NCBI GenBank assembly: GCA_905331475.1
Contig: CAJNYU010003469.1
Location: forward strand, 1-64,000
Source: Rotaria socialis
Lineage: Eukaryota > Rotifera > Eurotatoria > Philodinida > Philodinidae
DNA: 64,000 nucleotides
Reading direction: 5' to 3'
Shown: positions 34,458-47,700 of the stretch, piece by piece
Position numbering within the stretch: the stretch's first letter is position 1
Layout of the letters: each line of letters begins with the position of its first letter
The notes under the pieces: generated by a model
Databases searched by the model: none
What the model saw: only the letters and a program-made list of their open reading frames with translations
What the model was told of the DNA's origin: nothing
Program-made: the position numbers and the translations under genes

Positions 34458-37400
34458 GACGAAACAAATTCTTATTTTCTTATTTCTATAACTTACTTAC
34501 AAATGAATATAGACTCAGAGTGTTACTGGCATTGATATATGTATATAATCTTCTATGGAAATTCAGCTACTTATCGTAGGAGTTCACTGATGATAGCTGA
34601 TGATTGATAAAAATAAAAATAAATAATATAGATAGACTCTATGTCTACGATTAGAATATTTTTCTTTTTTTCTTAATATCTATTCTCTTGAGATAACAGT
34701 TCTTTCTTTTTTCACTAACAGAGAACAGACAATGACCCATGACATGCCAATTTAATTAAATCATTTATAATTATTATTTACTTCCTCCATCAATTCTTTT
34801 TTTTTTGTTTGTCTTTCTTTTCTGCGTTATTCTTGTTGGCTACTTTACCTTGAATAAGAATGAGTCGAAGTCCACATCTGCATTATGGATTTATATTACC
34901 AAAATAACTGATTTATTATTTTTCATAGAAAATAATATTTATACTCAATATAATTCAGTTAATTTGAAGAAACGCAGACAAATGAAATAAAAGAAAATAT
35001 ATAATATTATAAAAATCTGCAAATAATAGATATGTGTCCGATAATTATCCTTGATAAATTGAAGCATTGAATAAAAAAAAGTAACACTAACAATATCTAC
35101 ATGTTTTCATCTTGATTTATGATGTTAGTTAAGGAAATACATTTCTATGGAAAATTTTCGAGATTTTAATCAGATCAATTGAAATTCTTCGTCGTAAGTT
35201 GTGCTCGGGTTGAAAACTTTTCACTTCATTCATCGAGTCTCGTCCTCGTCGACCGTTTCAAGAACATCATCTCTTGAGATTGTGGATAGGGTGGGAGTAC
35301 GAGGAGAAGATCAGAATACGAATACGTACTGAGACCCACACCCAGGGATGTAAATTAGATGAAAGAGAGGGAAGAACCCCTGATTTTCCACATTTTATTG
35401 TATCTCTTCAACCAGATCGAAAAAACTGTTTTCAGATGTATTTCAGTGACGCATCTATATGAACGAAGATACTACGTTCCCCAGCTTCAAGATTTTAAAG
35501 TATTGGGTAGGAGCGCTACGCCTCTGGTCACATTCACACGTCATCTTATAATTAAACTCAACACGCCACAAGATACACCAAAAATTTCTACATCTCTTAT
35601 TGATAGACCGAAATTTTTAAATTCAATCTAGCTCGGTACGCATAAACCATTACATGTATCTGATTTTGTAGTTGAGCAAGTGGTGCTTTTTTTCCATGCA
35701 ACATTTTTCATTGCGTAGAAGAATAATATGCGTACAGTTCAAAAAGAAGATTTCAATCAAATCTGTTTGAAATTCTCTATCATTTAGTATAAGAACCAAA
35801 CTTTTCAGCAGAGTCTAATAGAACAAAAAACACTATCGAAAGTCGACAATTTTCTCTGCACCATCCGTTAACATGTGTGCCATGAAATAGTCTTAAAATA
35901 TACGCAAAGAAACAACAAGTGAACTCTTGATTGTGGTGGAATGATGGGAAAGTTTAAAATCATTATGAATTGTTAATATTTTCGAGCGAGACTTTATAGC
36001 TTTCTATGATTTTATTGTGATTTAAAATATCAAGATTTATTGTTAAGTTATATTACAAAAGTATAGATTTGATTATAGATAAAATATTAAAAAAAAGAAC
36101 GATATATTTTATTCACGGCTGATGCTACGATTCTAAGATTGAGAGATTGTATGATAGCTAGAGCCCATTGGGTTCTAGCCGGATCTGGATTTGAAAATTT
36201 TTTTGAACAAGACCCGATCATTAAATCTCATTTGATAAAAGCATTTCAAATTATTGTTTATTTCTTTCAAACCAATGAAAATTGTAAACACATGCTTCTA
36301 TTTATCATTAACAGCTTGATGAATAAAATAAATACTGAAGAACCTTTGTAATGCGTGCGTTAATTCTTGCAATAGAAGCTTTTGATTAGGATATAGGAAC
36401 TAATTGAAATTAATTATGGTTAAATCGCTAACAGATAGGTAAAAGACTATGCGAAGCATGCTACTCATCAAACGAAAAAACTAGGATATTGAATTTTTGA
36501 AGCAGCAGTTAGAATCAGGTTAGAAGAATTCATCAAGAGCTTTAAGAATAACCTCAAATTTCGAGCCTCGAAAAATTGATGAAAACGTTCGCGTCCAGAT
36601 GCTATTCAACCTAATGGGCTCTAGTGAAAACTATCATGAAAATATTGACTAATATAAACTAGATAGGATGAAGTTCGATAATCAATCTGTCCGTAGGGGT
36701 ATAAGAGTTCTCAGATCCAAGTTCAGATCAACACTTGCGTTATAACGGGTGTCCCAGAAAGAATGGGCCCAACAATATTTCTGAGATTTCTCCTCTATTA
36801 TACGTGTGATCGGAGTTCTTTTTATTATCAAAAGACAGCGCTTGAAATTCTGTACAAAGCCATGTATGGCCAGACACCAAAACAGTTTTAGATATATTTG
36901 AAATAAGTCAAAAACAAAAGACACACACACGGCACTAAAATGTAAATGTGTGCCCCATAATAAATGACTGCAGCTTGCACTTCACATTTTAATCTATAAA
37001 TATATTTTATTAAAAAAACAAAATACGCCACAGGATGCAGCGTGAAAAGCTCTACAACCTACAAACTAAAGTTTATTTTAATAATATTCTTTTTGTTTTC
37101 AAAAAAATGCAAAACTTTGCGCGAACAATTTTCATCGTTGCGAAAACCGATCGCATAGAATTTGGAGTTTTTTGAAAATAAAAAGGATGCAAATAAAATA
37201 AACTGTTTTTTTTGTAAGCTGTACAACTTTTCAAGCTGCATCTTATAGTATATTTTGTTTCTTTTAAAGAAACATAGTAGGCGATAAAAAATAAAATAAG
37301 TAAAAGGAATTCTCATTCGTGTAAAAAAAACGATTTTTTTCACAATGGCGAAAATCGGTTGCACAGAGTTTTGCATATTTTTGAAAACAAAAAAATATTA

Positions 37401-38218
37401 TTAAAATAAACTTTAGTTCGTAGGTTGTAGAGCTTTTCACGCTGTATCTTGTGGCATGTTTTACTTTTCTAATAAAATGTATTTAGAGATTAAAATATGA
37501 AATGCAAAGTGCAGCGATTTAATATGAGACGCCCGTTATTTACATTTTACAGTTGTGTGCATGTCTTTTGTACTTGACCTTTTTCAAATATATCAAAAAC
37601 TATTTTGGGGTCTAGTCATATATGATTTGCTACAGAATTTCAAGCGCTATCTTTTGATAATAAAAAGAACTCCGATCACACGTATAATAGAGGAGAAATC
37701 TCAGAAATATTGTTGAACCCATTCTTTCTGGGACACCCGTTATTTACAAATTGTTGTTTTGGAAAAAACAATATTTTATTAAAATCATTTATTCATTTAT
37801 CATCAACGAATGACATCCTATTTCTAATAGAATAACGCTGATTTCATTTGAAGTTTTCTTCTTCAATATTATTTTATGGATTTTACAAAATGTTATTAAT
37901 CCTCTATGAAATGATTCAGATGAATTCAGCTATTGATATTTTCATTTTCTTTCGTATTCTCTAATTTGTTCAAAGGAGTTTTTGTTTTCAAAAAGAACAA
38001 TTCATTTCATCTTTTGATACTTACATATACGTATTTCTATAGTATAAATTAATTTTTCTTTATTTTCATAAATATCTGAATATATAATACATGCATCTAA
38101 TAGACGTTGAACTAATGAATTTTTTCACTTGAATATTGAAATTGATTTTTACACATATTCAATAATGAAATCTTTTTAAAACTATTAGTGAAAAACTAAA
38201 ATTTAGCTATTAACAATA
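34458..38218. other. Intergenic region containing a foldback element
   Basis: No gene recognised. The plus-strand frame at 36139-36351 and frames near 35274-35631 have no family motif. 35190-35640 is less AT-rich than average, without an identified cause. The 1 kb inverted-repeat element is listed separately; a TA run lies near 38270-38283. Confidence 0.5.
36743..37742. mobile_element. Foldback / Tc1-mariner-like non-autonomous element, 996 bp
   Basis: The ends are ACGGGTGTCCCAG (from 36745) and its exact reverse complement CTGGGACACCCGT (to 37740), flanked by TA on both sides. The inverted similarity continues for hundreds of bases through nearly the whole element, so it could fold into one long hairpin. 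For example, ATATTTCTGAGATTTCTCCTC pairs with the matching segment near 37690, and AGCTCTACAACCTAC near 37050 pairs with GTAGGTTGTAGAGCT near 37417. The arms have diverged visibly. The TA target and short ends suggest Tc1/mariner mobilisation. No transposase is encoded; minus-strand frames inside are chance. Confidence 0.75.
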
Positions 38219-41200
38219 TTAATCTATAATTTCAACGTCTTTAGATCTTTTGACAACTATATGCTTTATCATATATATATATAATGATAAAATTTTACGA
38301 ATATGTTTTATTGTGTGTTTATAAATTAGTGGGTCATTTTGTTGTTTTGACCAATATAGTTTAGCTCGTAAATAATAACCCGTTAACCATAATCATTCAG
38401 GACCATTATGATAATTAAAACCATGTGCTCGTTTAAAATCATATGAATCATCATCATTAACATAATCACCAACATAATTATAATCACTTTAAAGTAAACA
38501 AACCCTTTCTTTTTTGTTTAATAAAATAATTAACTAAAATTTACCTTGGATCAATAGCTTTTATGCCATACTTACCAAGAAGAATTGTTTCAACTTGTTT
38601 TAATGCTAACCAAATCTTAGTTTTATTAAACATTTCTCGAGCACTTTTTTTGGAAAAAAAACATTTTATTGTTTGTTAACAGAAAATAGAGAAAAAAAAG
38701 TTGAATTTACAATGACAGCAGCAATAAGAAAATTCGGTCTTAATTGATAATTAGTCCATTGAAGTGTTGAATTAATTGTATCTTTATAAATTTGTTTTCG
38801 ATTAACAAATTGCGATGAATTCGATTCATCAATCCAAAATTCTTTTTCAAAATTTTCATCAATTCGATTTAACCAATCCGTTAAAAGTAATTTTGTTTTT
38901 CCAGAAGTTCCTTTTAGTTTTTAATAAAAATAAGAAAAACAAATCAATTGAAAACAAATTACCTGAAGATGTTTCAACAGAATCATAAGGATAATAATTT
39001 TCTTTATTCATATGAATAAGCCATGAAACTGTTGTACGACATAAAGCAATTAATTCAATAGCTGAACCATCACGTGGTGTTGCTGGATGACCTTTATTCG
39101 AAGCTTTTTCACTTGAACCCATTTTATCCATCCAAGTTCCACAATTCCAACGATTTCCACCAAAAACAAAACCAGTTTTACTATCAACACCAATTTGATT
39201 ATTAAAACCTTCATCATTCATATTTGAGTCAAGAGAATGTCCAGCACCACGTTCACGAAATGATAATAATTGTAAATGACGTAAAAGAACTTCGTGAATA
39301 ACATCATATAATAATTGATCGTGCGCACCCGCTACTTGTGCTGGACTATCATGTGTTGGATATAAACGTGAAACTTTATCTGAAAGTATTTCATAGCCAT
39401 CGGGTACACTATTTGTATAATTTGATATTGAATATAACCACCACCAAACAGAATCACGTGCATTATAACGAGCTACTTTACCATCAGCTAATAAATTAGG
39501 TATTAAACCATGACGAAGACATCCACCATAAGATAATATTAAATAACGAGCTTCTTCGTATCGACCAGTTAATAAAATAAGACCACGTAATGATATAAAT
39601 GTATCTCTACCCCAGTTTCTCCATATTCCAGAAGCAAAATGTGGAAAACCAGCGGCTAATGATGAACATAATTGAATACGTTCAAGTGTTTGTTCATCTT
39701 TTTCTTCTGATGGACGTGGTTCACGTAAATTAGGTGATAATAATGGTAAACGTGCATTTTTAATAATACTTATTAATTGTATTGATGATTGAGAAAGTTG
39801 ACGAACAAATTTTGATGATTGACTTATAAATGGGGTCATTAATGAATAACTATGTTCTAATAAGAGTTCATAGGAATTTCGAATAATTAAATCAAAATAA
39901 ACTGGAACCATTAAACGTGATAATAAACTAATAGAAGAAAAAACATTTTCATACCATTCTCCTAACTTGAAAAGAAACAATAAACAGTAGTTAATTTTTT
40001 AACTTTTATAAAAACTAAAGAAGGAAAACAAACTTGTTTTGTGTTTGAATAAATTTCAAGTCTATTTGATATATAATTCATTAACCAATTTCCTTGTTTT
40101 AAATTCAGAACTAAAGGATGTTTAAGTTGATTAAATAAACGAATTTGATCAAGAATAGTTATAATTGCTTGAAGACCACAATAATTAAGTTTTCCATAAT
40201 CAGGTATAATATAAACATCAAAACCTTTTCCATCCGATTGTTCTTCAGCTGATGTTCGATAAAGAACACGTTCGAGATCGATTAATGTTAAATCTTTAAT
40301 TATTTTATTAAATTGGCTTGTGGAATTTGAGAATTGTTTTATTATTTGTTTAATATTATTAATTTTTTCATGAATTTGTGGAAGAGGTGAAATTTTTAAA
40401 ATAATAAATGAACCGGATTTAAATTCTTCTTTAAATTCAATTGTACGATAACCAATATAATCAGGAGAATTTTCTGATGTTAAATTTATAAAACGACTTT
40501 CTTCAACATTGATACTTTCATTTAAATAAACATTTAGATTTTCAATTCCATTTATAAAATCTTCTGATTTTTTAAAATGTTTAATTGAATTATTATTTTC
40601 TTTTAAATCATTTATTGATGATTCAATAAAAATTTCATCAATAATTCCTTCGATTGATAATGTATTTAAACGATTTTTTCTATTATTTTCATTAATAAAT
40701 GACGTATAACATATTAATAATATTGATTTATGTGTTTCAGGATTATAGCGAGTTATTAATAATACGCCTTCACATAACTCATGAATTAATAACTAAATTA
40801 TTCATTTATTTATTAATACAATACAATATTTTATTTTATTTCATTTTTATTTAAAACAAACCTGAGTAAAACCTTGTTGAAATAGGTCAATATGTAATGT
40901 ATTTAAAGATTTTTTTATTGAAATAATTGCAGTTTTTTCATTTACTTCTTTATTTTGATTACCCCATTTTGAATACAATCTATTTTCATTTACAACATCA
41001 ATATAGTGTGGAATTAATTCATCATAACCTCGATTTGAACCGGTAGAACAATTTGCCATAGCAACACAAGCTGAACGTGTTATTGAATCCTCAACTGATC
41101 TTTTTTCAATTTGACATGGATTATCATGAGTTTGATCATAAAACCATGAATATGGTTTTGTTGGTAACAATTTATATATTCGAGATTTATTAAATGAACC

Positions 41201-43258
41201 AATTGGATCACTTTCACTTGTTAACAAAATTATTTCACCGAATTCATAACAATGATTTACTCGCCATGTTTCTAAAAATATGATTTTATTTGTTTTTTAA
41301 CGAAAAAAACGAAGAGACTCAACCTTTCACTAAAGAATTAATGCCAATTTGATTAATAAAATGAATATCAATTGATTGAGATCCTGTAAAAAGTTCAGCA
41401 TTAATATAAAAATTAGGATTTATTTCTCTAGCATAATCCATCATTTCTTGTGCAAACCATAACGGTGTTGAATGACAATTATCAAGACGACAACCATGAA
41501 ATGTTGTTGCTATTAAACGTGTATATTCTTTCATATAAGTATATAATGATGGACAATCTTCACGTTTTGAACCACAACGAAGTTTTATTAAATCAGACCA
41601 TTGAATTAAATCTCGACATAAATAAACAAATTGACCTTTTCGAAAAAAATAGATAATTTTTTAAAAGAAAAAAACAAAACAAAGACCTTCATCAGCAAAG
41701 CATCGAAGTGGATCATTATTCATAACCCAACCATTATGCGCCATAACATAGGATTGATAATGAAGATCATTTTCAATTAATTGATTTATTTCATCTGGAT
41801 GTTTAAATTCTTGATTTGGATAATGAAAATCATTTCCAACGAATGGTGTTGAAGGTAAACTTAAAATTTTATATTTTGGTCCATCATATGCAAAAAAATG
41901 ATAACGACATGAAGCAATACAATTGTCAATAGCTCGAGTTAAACGTCTATTTAATTTTTTATAAAGAATATTATTTAAATAATTAAGACGATTTCTTAAT
42001 TGATTACATGCTTCATTTATCCATTCTTGTTTTGTTGATAAATATTCTCGTTTATAAAAATAGATTTTTTCAGCTAAATCAAGATCAATAAAACTTTTCA
42101 TTCTTTGATATTGTCCATGATTGATTTCAATTAAATTATCATTGTCGTATGAAGATTTATCTGGACAATCATTTAATAATGTTAATTTCCTACTAAATTC
42201 TTCAACAATTAAATCGATATTACAAATATAATATTCCCATAAACGCTATTCAATTAATTTTTCATCAAGTAAATAATGACGAATTAATTGTAAATGGTGT
42301 TCTTGGATTTTTGCTGGAATACCTTTGGATAGAAGTTTTCCTTCATTTGCATCACAATTAAATTGCATAAGAATTGAATCAAGCAGAACAGCTGGTTTTA
42401 AATGTGGCGAATTAATTAAATTATAAGCAGCTTCAGGATGTTGTTTAAGTAATTCACAATCATTTGCTGCATGATTATAAACAAGATCAGTTATTGATAA
42501 TATTCTCCATTGTTTAGCCATATTATCAATTAATAGTTTTAATTCTTCATATGTTCCTTGAAATAATGGATTTAACTTATGATGATCACTTACTGAATAT
42601 GATGAATTTGATATACAATTAAGTATTTGTACTGGTGTAAAATGTATCATATTATAACCAGAATGATGTGTCACTTCAAGACGTGATGTCCATTCAGATA
42701 ATGGACCTAACGATTTTGATAATACTGTTTGACATGCTATACATTCTTGTTCTAATACTTCACTACTTCCATCTGGCCAAATTAAATAGGGTTCAACATG
42801 AAAATAACCTTGACCATTTAAATTATCTTTAGATCTAAAATAATGAATAATTTTAGTTTTATTTAAATAAAAAATATTCGACTTACGTTGTACCATCAAT
42901 AGTAAAATAATAATGAAACGAACCAGATTTGAAACATGATAAATTGGTATAACGATCTGAATCATCATATTTTCCATTTGATGGATAAATCCATTTTAAT
43001 TCTCGATAAATAGTTCGTTCAAATTGATCTTCTTCATTTAGACAACTATTTGTAAATAATCGAACTTTTCTCCATGATAAACAAGAAGAAATTTTTATTT
43101 GAAGATTCCAACCTTTGCATGAGAATTTATTTTATTTTATTGTTTTTAAAATAGATGCAAACCTTTTTTTAATCGATATAATTCTTCACTTTTATCTTCT
43201 CCTTCATTTAAAACAAGAATACGTATTTGTTCTTCATTAGAACTATTTGTTAAACTCA
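38219..43258 (-). pseudogene. AGL: Glycogen debranching enzyme (AGL) gene with nonsense codons and lost C-terminus
   Basis: The eukaryotic bifunctional debrancher (4-alpha-glucanotransferase plus amylo-1,6-glucosidase) that clears glycogen branches in the cytosol. The gene starts MSLTNSSNEEQIRILVLNEG at 43258 and has about nine to ten exons with introns of 50-70 nt. Transferase motifs: VYNHAAND, MAHNGWVMNNDPLR, GCRLDNCHSTPLW (nucleophile Asp), AELFTGS (acid Glu), DQTHDNPC. Glucosidase motifs: WRNWGRDTFISLRG, ARYNARDSVWWW, FGGNRWNCGTWMDKMG, TPRDGSA. Defects: TAG at 42246-42248 (LIE*RLWEYY); TGA at 38393-38395 where GPEWLWP is expected; the junction around 38650-38711 does not close in phase. 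The frame runs out at 38219 without the usual last 50 or so residues. A processed full protein is unlikely unless the sequence has errors. Confidence 0.85.
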
Positions 43259-45436
43259 TTTGAATGTCTAATAAGAAAAAATACGATAAAAAATTCTTTT
43301 TTTCGATGTATTTTGCTCTCAAAATTTGTATATATTTCTCACTAGTTTCAGTATGAAATGTTAAAACACGTGATTAAACTCAATTATGATTGATATAATA
43401 CCATGATGTTTTTCTGTTTTTGTTTATATAGAAAGAAGAAAAAAAGGAAAAATAGAATATTTTCCACTAATAATTGATAGATTTATTGAAGATGTCACTA
43501 CAAGACGAACTTTACGGAAATGTTCGCTTCTCTATATTATATATTGACATAGGTATACAGAAGGTTTCGAGAATGTTTTACATGCTAATTTATTTACATA
43601 TAATTCATTGAGAACATTAACATAAACAACTATAGAAAGTGGGCACTTTGTGTCTTGTAATCAACTTTGGAGATTATAGTTTTTGACTTATCACAGAAGG
43701 AAACATCATAGAATACTAGATCGATAGAAACAATCAACAAAACAGAAATGAAATATAATCAGCAAACTTGTCCAGTTCTGACCATTTCGTTTTCAATCAT
43801 GAAATTATTTTTCGAAAAACTTATTAGATTTTCTTTTTCTCTTTGAAAAAAAAGAAAGAAAATTCTATATAGAATCAGCACTCTGAGAATAATAAAATGA
43901 ACGTTTATTTTCATTTAAATAAATAAAAGAAAAGTTTTTCTTATCGTATTAATCAATAAGATTTAATATCAATGAAATCAAATATTTTTGAATATATTTT
44001 ATTAATTCTAATCAAAAGAAACAAAATTATCATATATTGTAAATCGTAAAATTTGATTAGTTTTAATTGCGGTTAAAAATTTCATGATGATAAAAATAGA
44101 TCAACATTCTTCTAATTCAAGAGAGAAAACGATAATATTTCAGAAATTAAGCGAAAAAAATCTTAATATGAGAGAAATCATAAACAAATTATGTTAGAAA
44201 AGACTTTAACCGAAATGAGAGCACCGAGTTCGACGTTCTTTAATCTTAAATGTTCTTTATCAAAAGTGATTTTTTTTCAAGAGACTCTTCTCAGTTTGTT
44301 TCAGAAGATATAATTGAAAGTTAAGATTAATTATTCAGCTTATTTCATTGTTATTTATAGAATTTATCTGAAGAATTCTTTTCTAAATAAGTATTAATTT
44401 GAAATGAAAAACCCTTTCAAAGAAAGATAACTATCATCTATACACATTTCATATATTTTATCTAGAAAACTTATATTATCATATGAACATACGTACAATC
44501 AAGCATGATCTTGCTTTCTTTTTCTGACAAATAATATTAATATAGATAGAAGTTACTTTTTTCAATAAAAATCAGCTAAACCAAATAAATCCGAATACTG
44601 AAATTTCATTATATTCATAAATCAATGTCGCATAGATTTCTATGATTTTCATTTCAAAAGATTCTTTATAAAAGTTTTAAAAGTATTATTATATTTTTTT
44701 TTCTTCTTCAATAGTTGTAGGGCGCATTGCTTTTAGTCAAAGAAGGTTTCTTTTTATTTCATTAACATGTATTTGCTTATCGAGTGTTGATCGGTAATCA
44801 ATCAGCTGTCGTCAAAATAAATTAAGTAAAATATTTTATAATTATCAAACTTATTTTGCACTTCCATTGTATGTTGATCTAATTCTATCATTAATCTTAA
44901 TAATAACTGATTTGTTAACATGTAAAAATACAAATCCAATAATAAATAGTTCAATTACTCCATATGTTTTTATTTAGTTTATATTTATCAATCAATTCAA
45001 ATAACATAAAAAATTATAGTTGTTTGATTGTTATTTGAGAAATCAATTTAAGAATTAGATTTTTATTTGAATTTATCAAATATTAAAAAGGAAAAAAAAC
45101 AAAAGAACCAAATTACTATCAGTACAAACAACGTTTCAATTATTATATTTATCACAAAAATAGATAGGTATTTATCAGAAAAAATCATTTGACCACGAAT
45201 ATGGAATTTTGATTTCTTGAGAAAACTGAATACAGTAATTACTAAAATTATAGTTTCAAATAAATTCATTCTATTTAGATTGAACCTCTTTAGCAAAGAA
45301 AAATTGAATAAATCATTCCATAGTACTTCGATGAAGTCTAACGTTTTTATCTGTTTTATATAAACAAACAACAAGCAATTTGAATGGAATGAAGAAAAAC
45401 ATTTAAAATAAAGTAAATAGAACAATAAATAAAAAG
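43259..45436. other. Intergenic region
   Basis: AT-rich. The minus-strand frame at 45063-45425 encodes Phe/Ile/Leu-rich sequence without motif and looks like chance. No repeat or RNA gene was recognised. Confidence 0.5.
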
Positions 45437-46001
45437 TTATTCAATTAGTGAATCTTTTGAAAAAAGTGAATCAATTGATTGATGAATTTTCTTATCATTA
45501 AATGAATTTGAAACTGAAGTTAAATCTCTTATAATCGATCGACGTGTAGATAATTGTGGTAAAGTATTTATTTGTCGATTTTCATTTATAATTGGACATA
45601 ATTTAATTGATGGTAACGAAGACATTTTCTTATTTTCTTTTAAATAATTTGAATTTTTTAAATAAAATGAACTTATCGTATCTTCAATATCATTTCGTGT
45701 CGTTTCACCTGACATCAACGATAAACTGTCACAACTAAATCCACTTTTTCGATTTGTTTCCATCTTTGAAAATTCTTTTACGGAAACCAGTTCAGCTAAT
45801 GATGATGAACTAAAATGTAGTTTTTAAGATTACTTTATTAAATTCAGATTTCTATTCAAATAAAACAAACCGTTTATGTAATAAAATAAAAATAAAAAAT
45901 AAAAAAAGAGAAAAAAAACACATCGAAAATGTCCATATGAACATTCCAATAAGAATCGGTAAAGGAATAATGTCTAACAAAGAATTCCACCACAAGTCCA
46001 T
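45437..46001 (-). CDS. Small single-pass membrane protein, unknown
   Basis: Two exons (45871-46001 and 45437-45809) with a 61 nt intron; the split Arg codon closes, giving 167 residues. The start is MDLWWNSLLDIIPLPILIGM. A long hydrophobic segment runs to about residue 40 (Phe/Leu/Ile-rich). The remaining 125 residues are polar, Ser/Asn/Lys-rich and probably disordered in the cytosol (SLMSGETTRND, LPQLSTRRS). I do not recognise a family. It is transcribed divergently from the PPTC7-like phosphatase across 315 bases. Confidence 0.6.
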
Positions 46002-46316
46002 TATTATACAAATATGTTCCTTATGAAATAAAATAAAAGAAGAAAAGAAATCATCAATCGATAGTCAACATTCGTCTCTAATGAGTCTATTCTCCGTTAA
46101 TCTCTATTGATCTTTCGCGTAATGCATAGTCAATCGGGTGGATAGTAAATGAATGAAATGGAGAGACATCTATTGATATAACCAAATATATGGAGAGAAT
46201 CTCATTGATTGGTTATGTAAAATATAAATATTGAAAGTAAATAAGAAAAAAAAAGAACGAGAAGATGTTGATATGAAGAAGTAAAAATATGATTTATTTG
46301 TCTAAATAAAGATTCG
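46002..46316. promoter_or_regulatory. Divergent promoter region, 315 bp
   Basis: Separates the start codons of the membrane protein (minus) and the phosphatase (plus), so it serves both. No defined site could be named; A-rich runs precede the plus-strand gene. Confidence 0.45.
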
Positions 46317-47481
46317 ATGTTGGAAAGTTCATCTGTATATATTAGTTTAAAATGTGGTTGGCATGGAATATCTAAACAAGGTATAAATAAAACAAACTGT
46401 GATCAATCAAAATTAGAAGAAGAAATAATTCTTCTATCTGGACCGTATGGTGATGATGTTGCTTTTGTTAAACAATCAAATGATTACATTCTTATTGGTA
46501 AAATTTTAGTTTCTTTCTTCTAAATGCATCAAGATCTATTTTTGAACAAATAAATAGGTTTATCGGATGGAGTAAGCGGAAATCGTCATCATGGTCTTGA
46601 TCCATATAAATTTGCTCATACATTAATAAGTTCATGTTTGGAAGAAACTGATCGTATAATTGGTTCATCATCCATGCGTGGTCTTGTTCATCGTGCTATA
46701 CGTTGTGTTGAAAAACGTTCAATATTTGGTAGTGCAACACTTTGTTTATTATCAATAGATAAACATTCTTCATATCTTCGTTCGCTTAATATCGGTGATA
46801 GTGGTTTTATGTTAATAAGACAAAATAAATTAATAATTCGTTCGCATCCTCAGTATCACCGTGGTTCATCGCCTTTTCAATTATCATCTCTTCCAACAAC
46901 ACAATCTTTTACATCAAATACAACAAGACTCTATCATGACAAGTATGTTATAATATGATTTGATTTTTATTTAAATTTGATTATTTTTTCAGACCGAGTG
47001 ATGGAGAATATATTGAACATAATTTAGAAATAGGTGATTTATTATTAATTGCATCAGATGGACTTTTTGATAATCTTTATGAAGATTTTATTGTTCAAAT
47101 TATAAATAATCATTTGGTAAGTTTTAAAGTTAGATAAGATAATAAAAACTGAAAGTTAATTAGGATGATCAGTGCTCAGTGGAATCATTACAGAATGTTT
47201 GTCAAATGCTTGTTAAATCAGCATGTCATGGTAAAAGAATTTTTTTTTCAATTGTTTTAGAAGTACAAATAAAAAACCTTTTTTTAGCTCATATAAAATG
47301 TGATGATATTCTTGTATTATTATTTTGTGTTGTACCTTGTTCCTCAGTATCAATTGATGAAATAAATGAAAATAGGAAAAGTACATCATGTTCGTCATCA
47401 GATTCTTCATTATCATCTGTATTAGTCAATCAAAACGAAGAAGAATCATTCGATTTATTTATATTTAAAGATTCAAATTAA
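46317..47481 (+). CDS. PP2C-type protein phosphatase, PPTC7-like
   Basis: A metal-dependent Ser/Thr phosphatase of the PPM/PP2C fold. PPTC7 members act in mitochondria. Five exons (46317-46497, 46558-46942, 46993-47116, 47164-47230, 47288-47481) close in phase to 316 residues, close to the family length. Motifs: YGDDVAFV (first metal Asp), GLSDGVSGNR, FGSATLCLLSID, LRSLNIGDSGFMLIR, IGDLLLIASDGLFDN, and HIKCDDILVLL (last metal Asp). The C-terminus has a Ser-rich extension (STSCSSSDSSLSS). No clear mitochondrial presequence is visible (MLESSSVYISLKCGW), so location is open. An AATAAA-like word lies near 47797. Confidence 0.88.
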
Positions 47482-47602
47482 CCTTACTTTTTTTGTCTTC
47501 CTCTCAGATAGAATTTCTTTTGTCTTTGTCATTCGTAATTTGTCCTAGTCGTTGGTGCTCACTAAGAAACAAAAAATAACAAACAAGCAAACAAACAAAC
47601 AG

Positions 47603-47700
47603 TGTGTCTGTGTGTCAGATTATTGTTCAGAACCTGTTTAACAGTGTATATTTGTTTTTTCTTTCTTTTTATCCCTGTAGTCGTGTCTGTGTGTCAGATT
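47603..47700. repeat. 18 bp direct repeat in the 3' flank of the phosphatase gene
   Basis: GTGTCTGTGTGTCAGATT occurs at 47603-47620 and again, identical, at 47683-47700. A CAAA/CAAAC run precedes the first copy. Purpose unknown. Confidence 0.85.

Noticed and set aside
36682-37376. Minus-strand frames of 82 and 105 residues
   Set aside because: Both lie in or across the foldback element and have no transposase features.
20895-43258. A variant genetic code with reassigned stop codons
   Set aside because: TAG, TAA and TGA all occur in frame in damaged genes, but intact genes end normally at TAA, TAG or TGA and have none inside, so reassignment does not fit.
45063-45425. 120-residue minus-strand open frame with hydrophobic segments
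   Set aside because: Composition is that expected of AT-rich non-coding DNA, there is no motif, and no splice or start context supports it.
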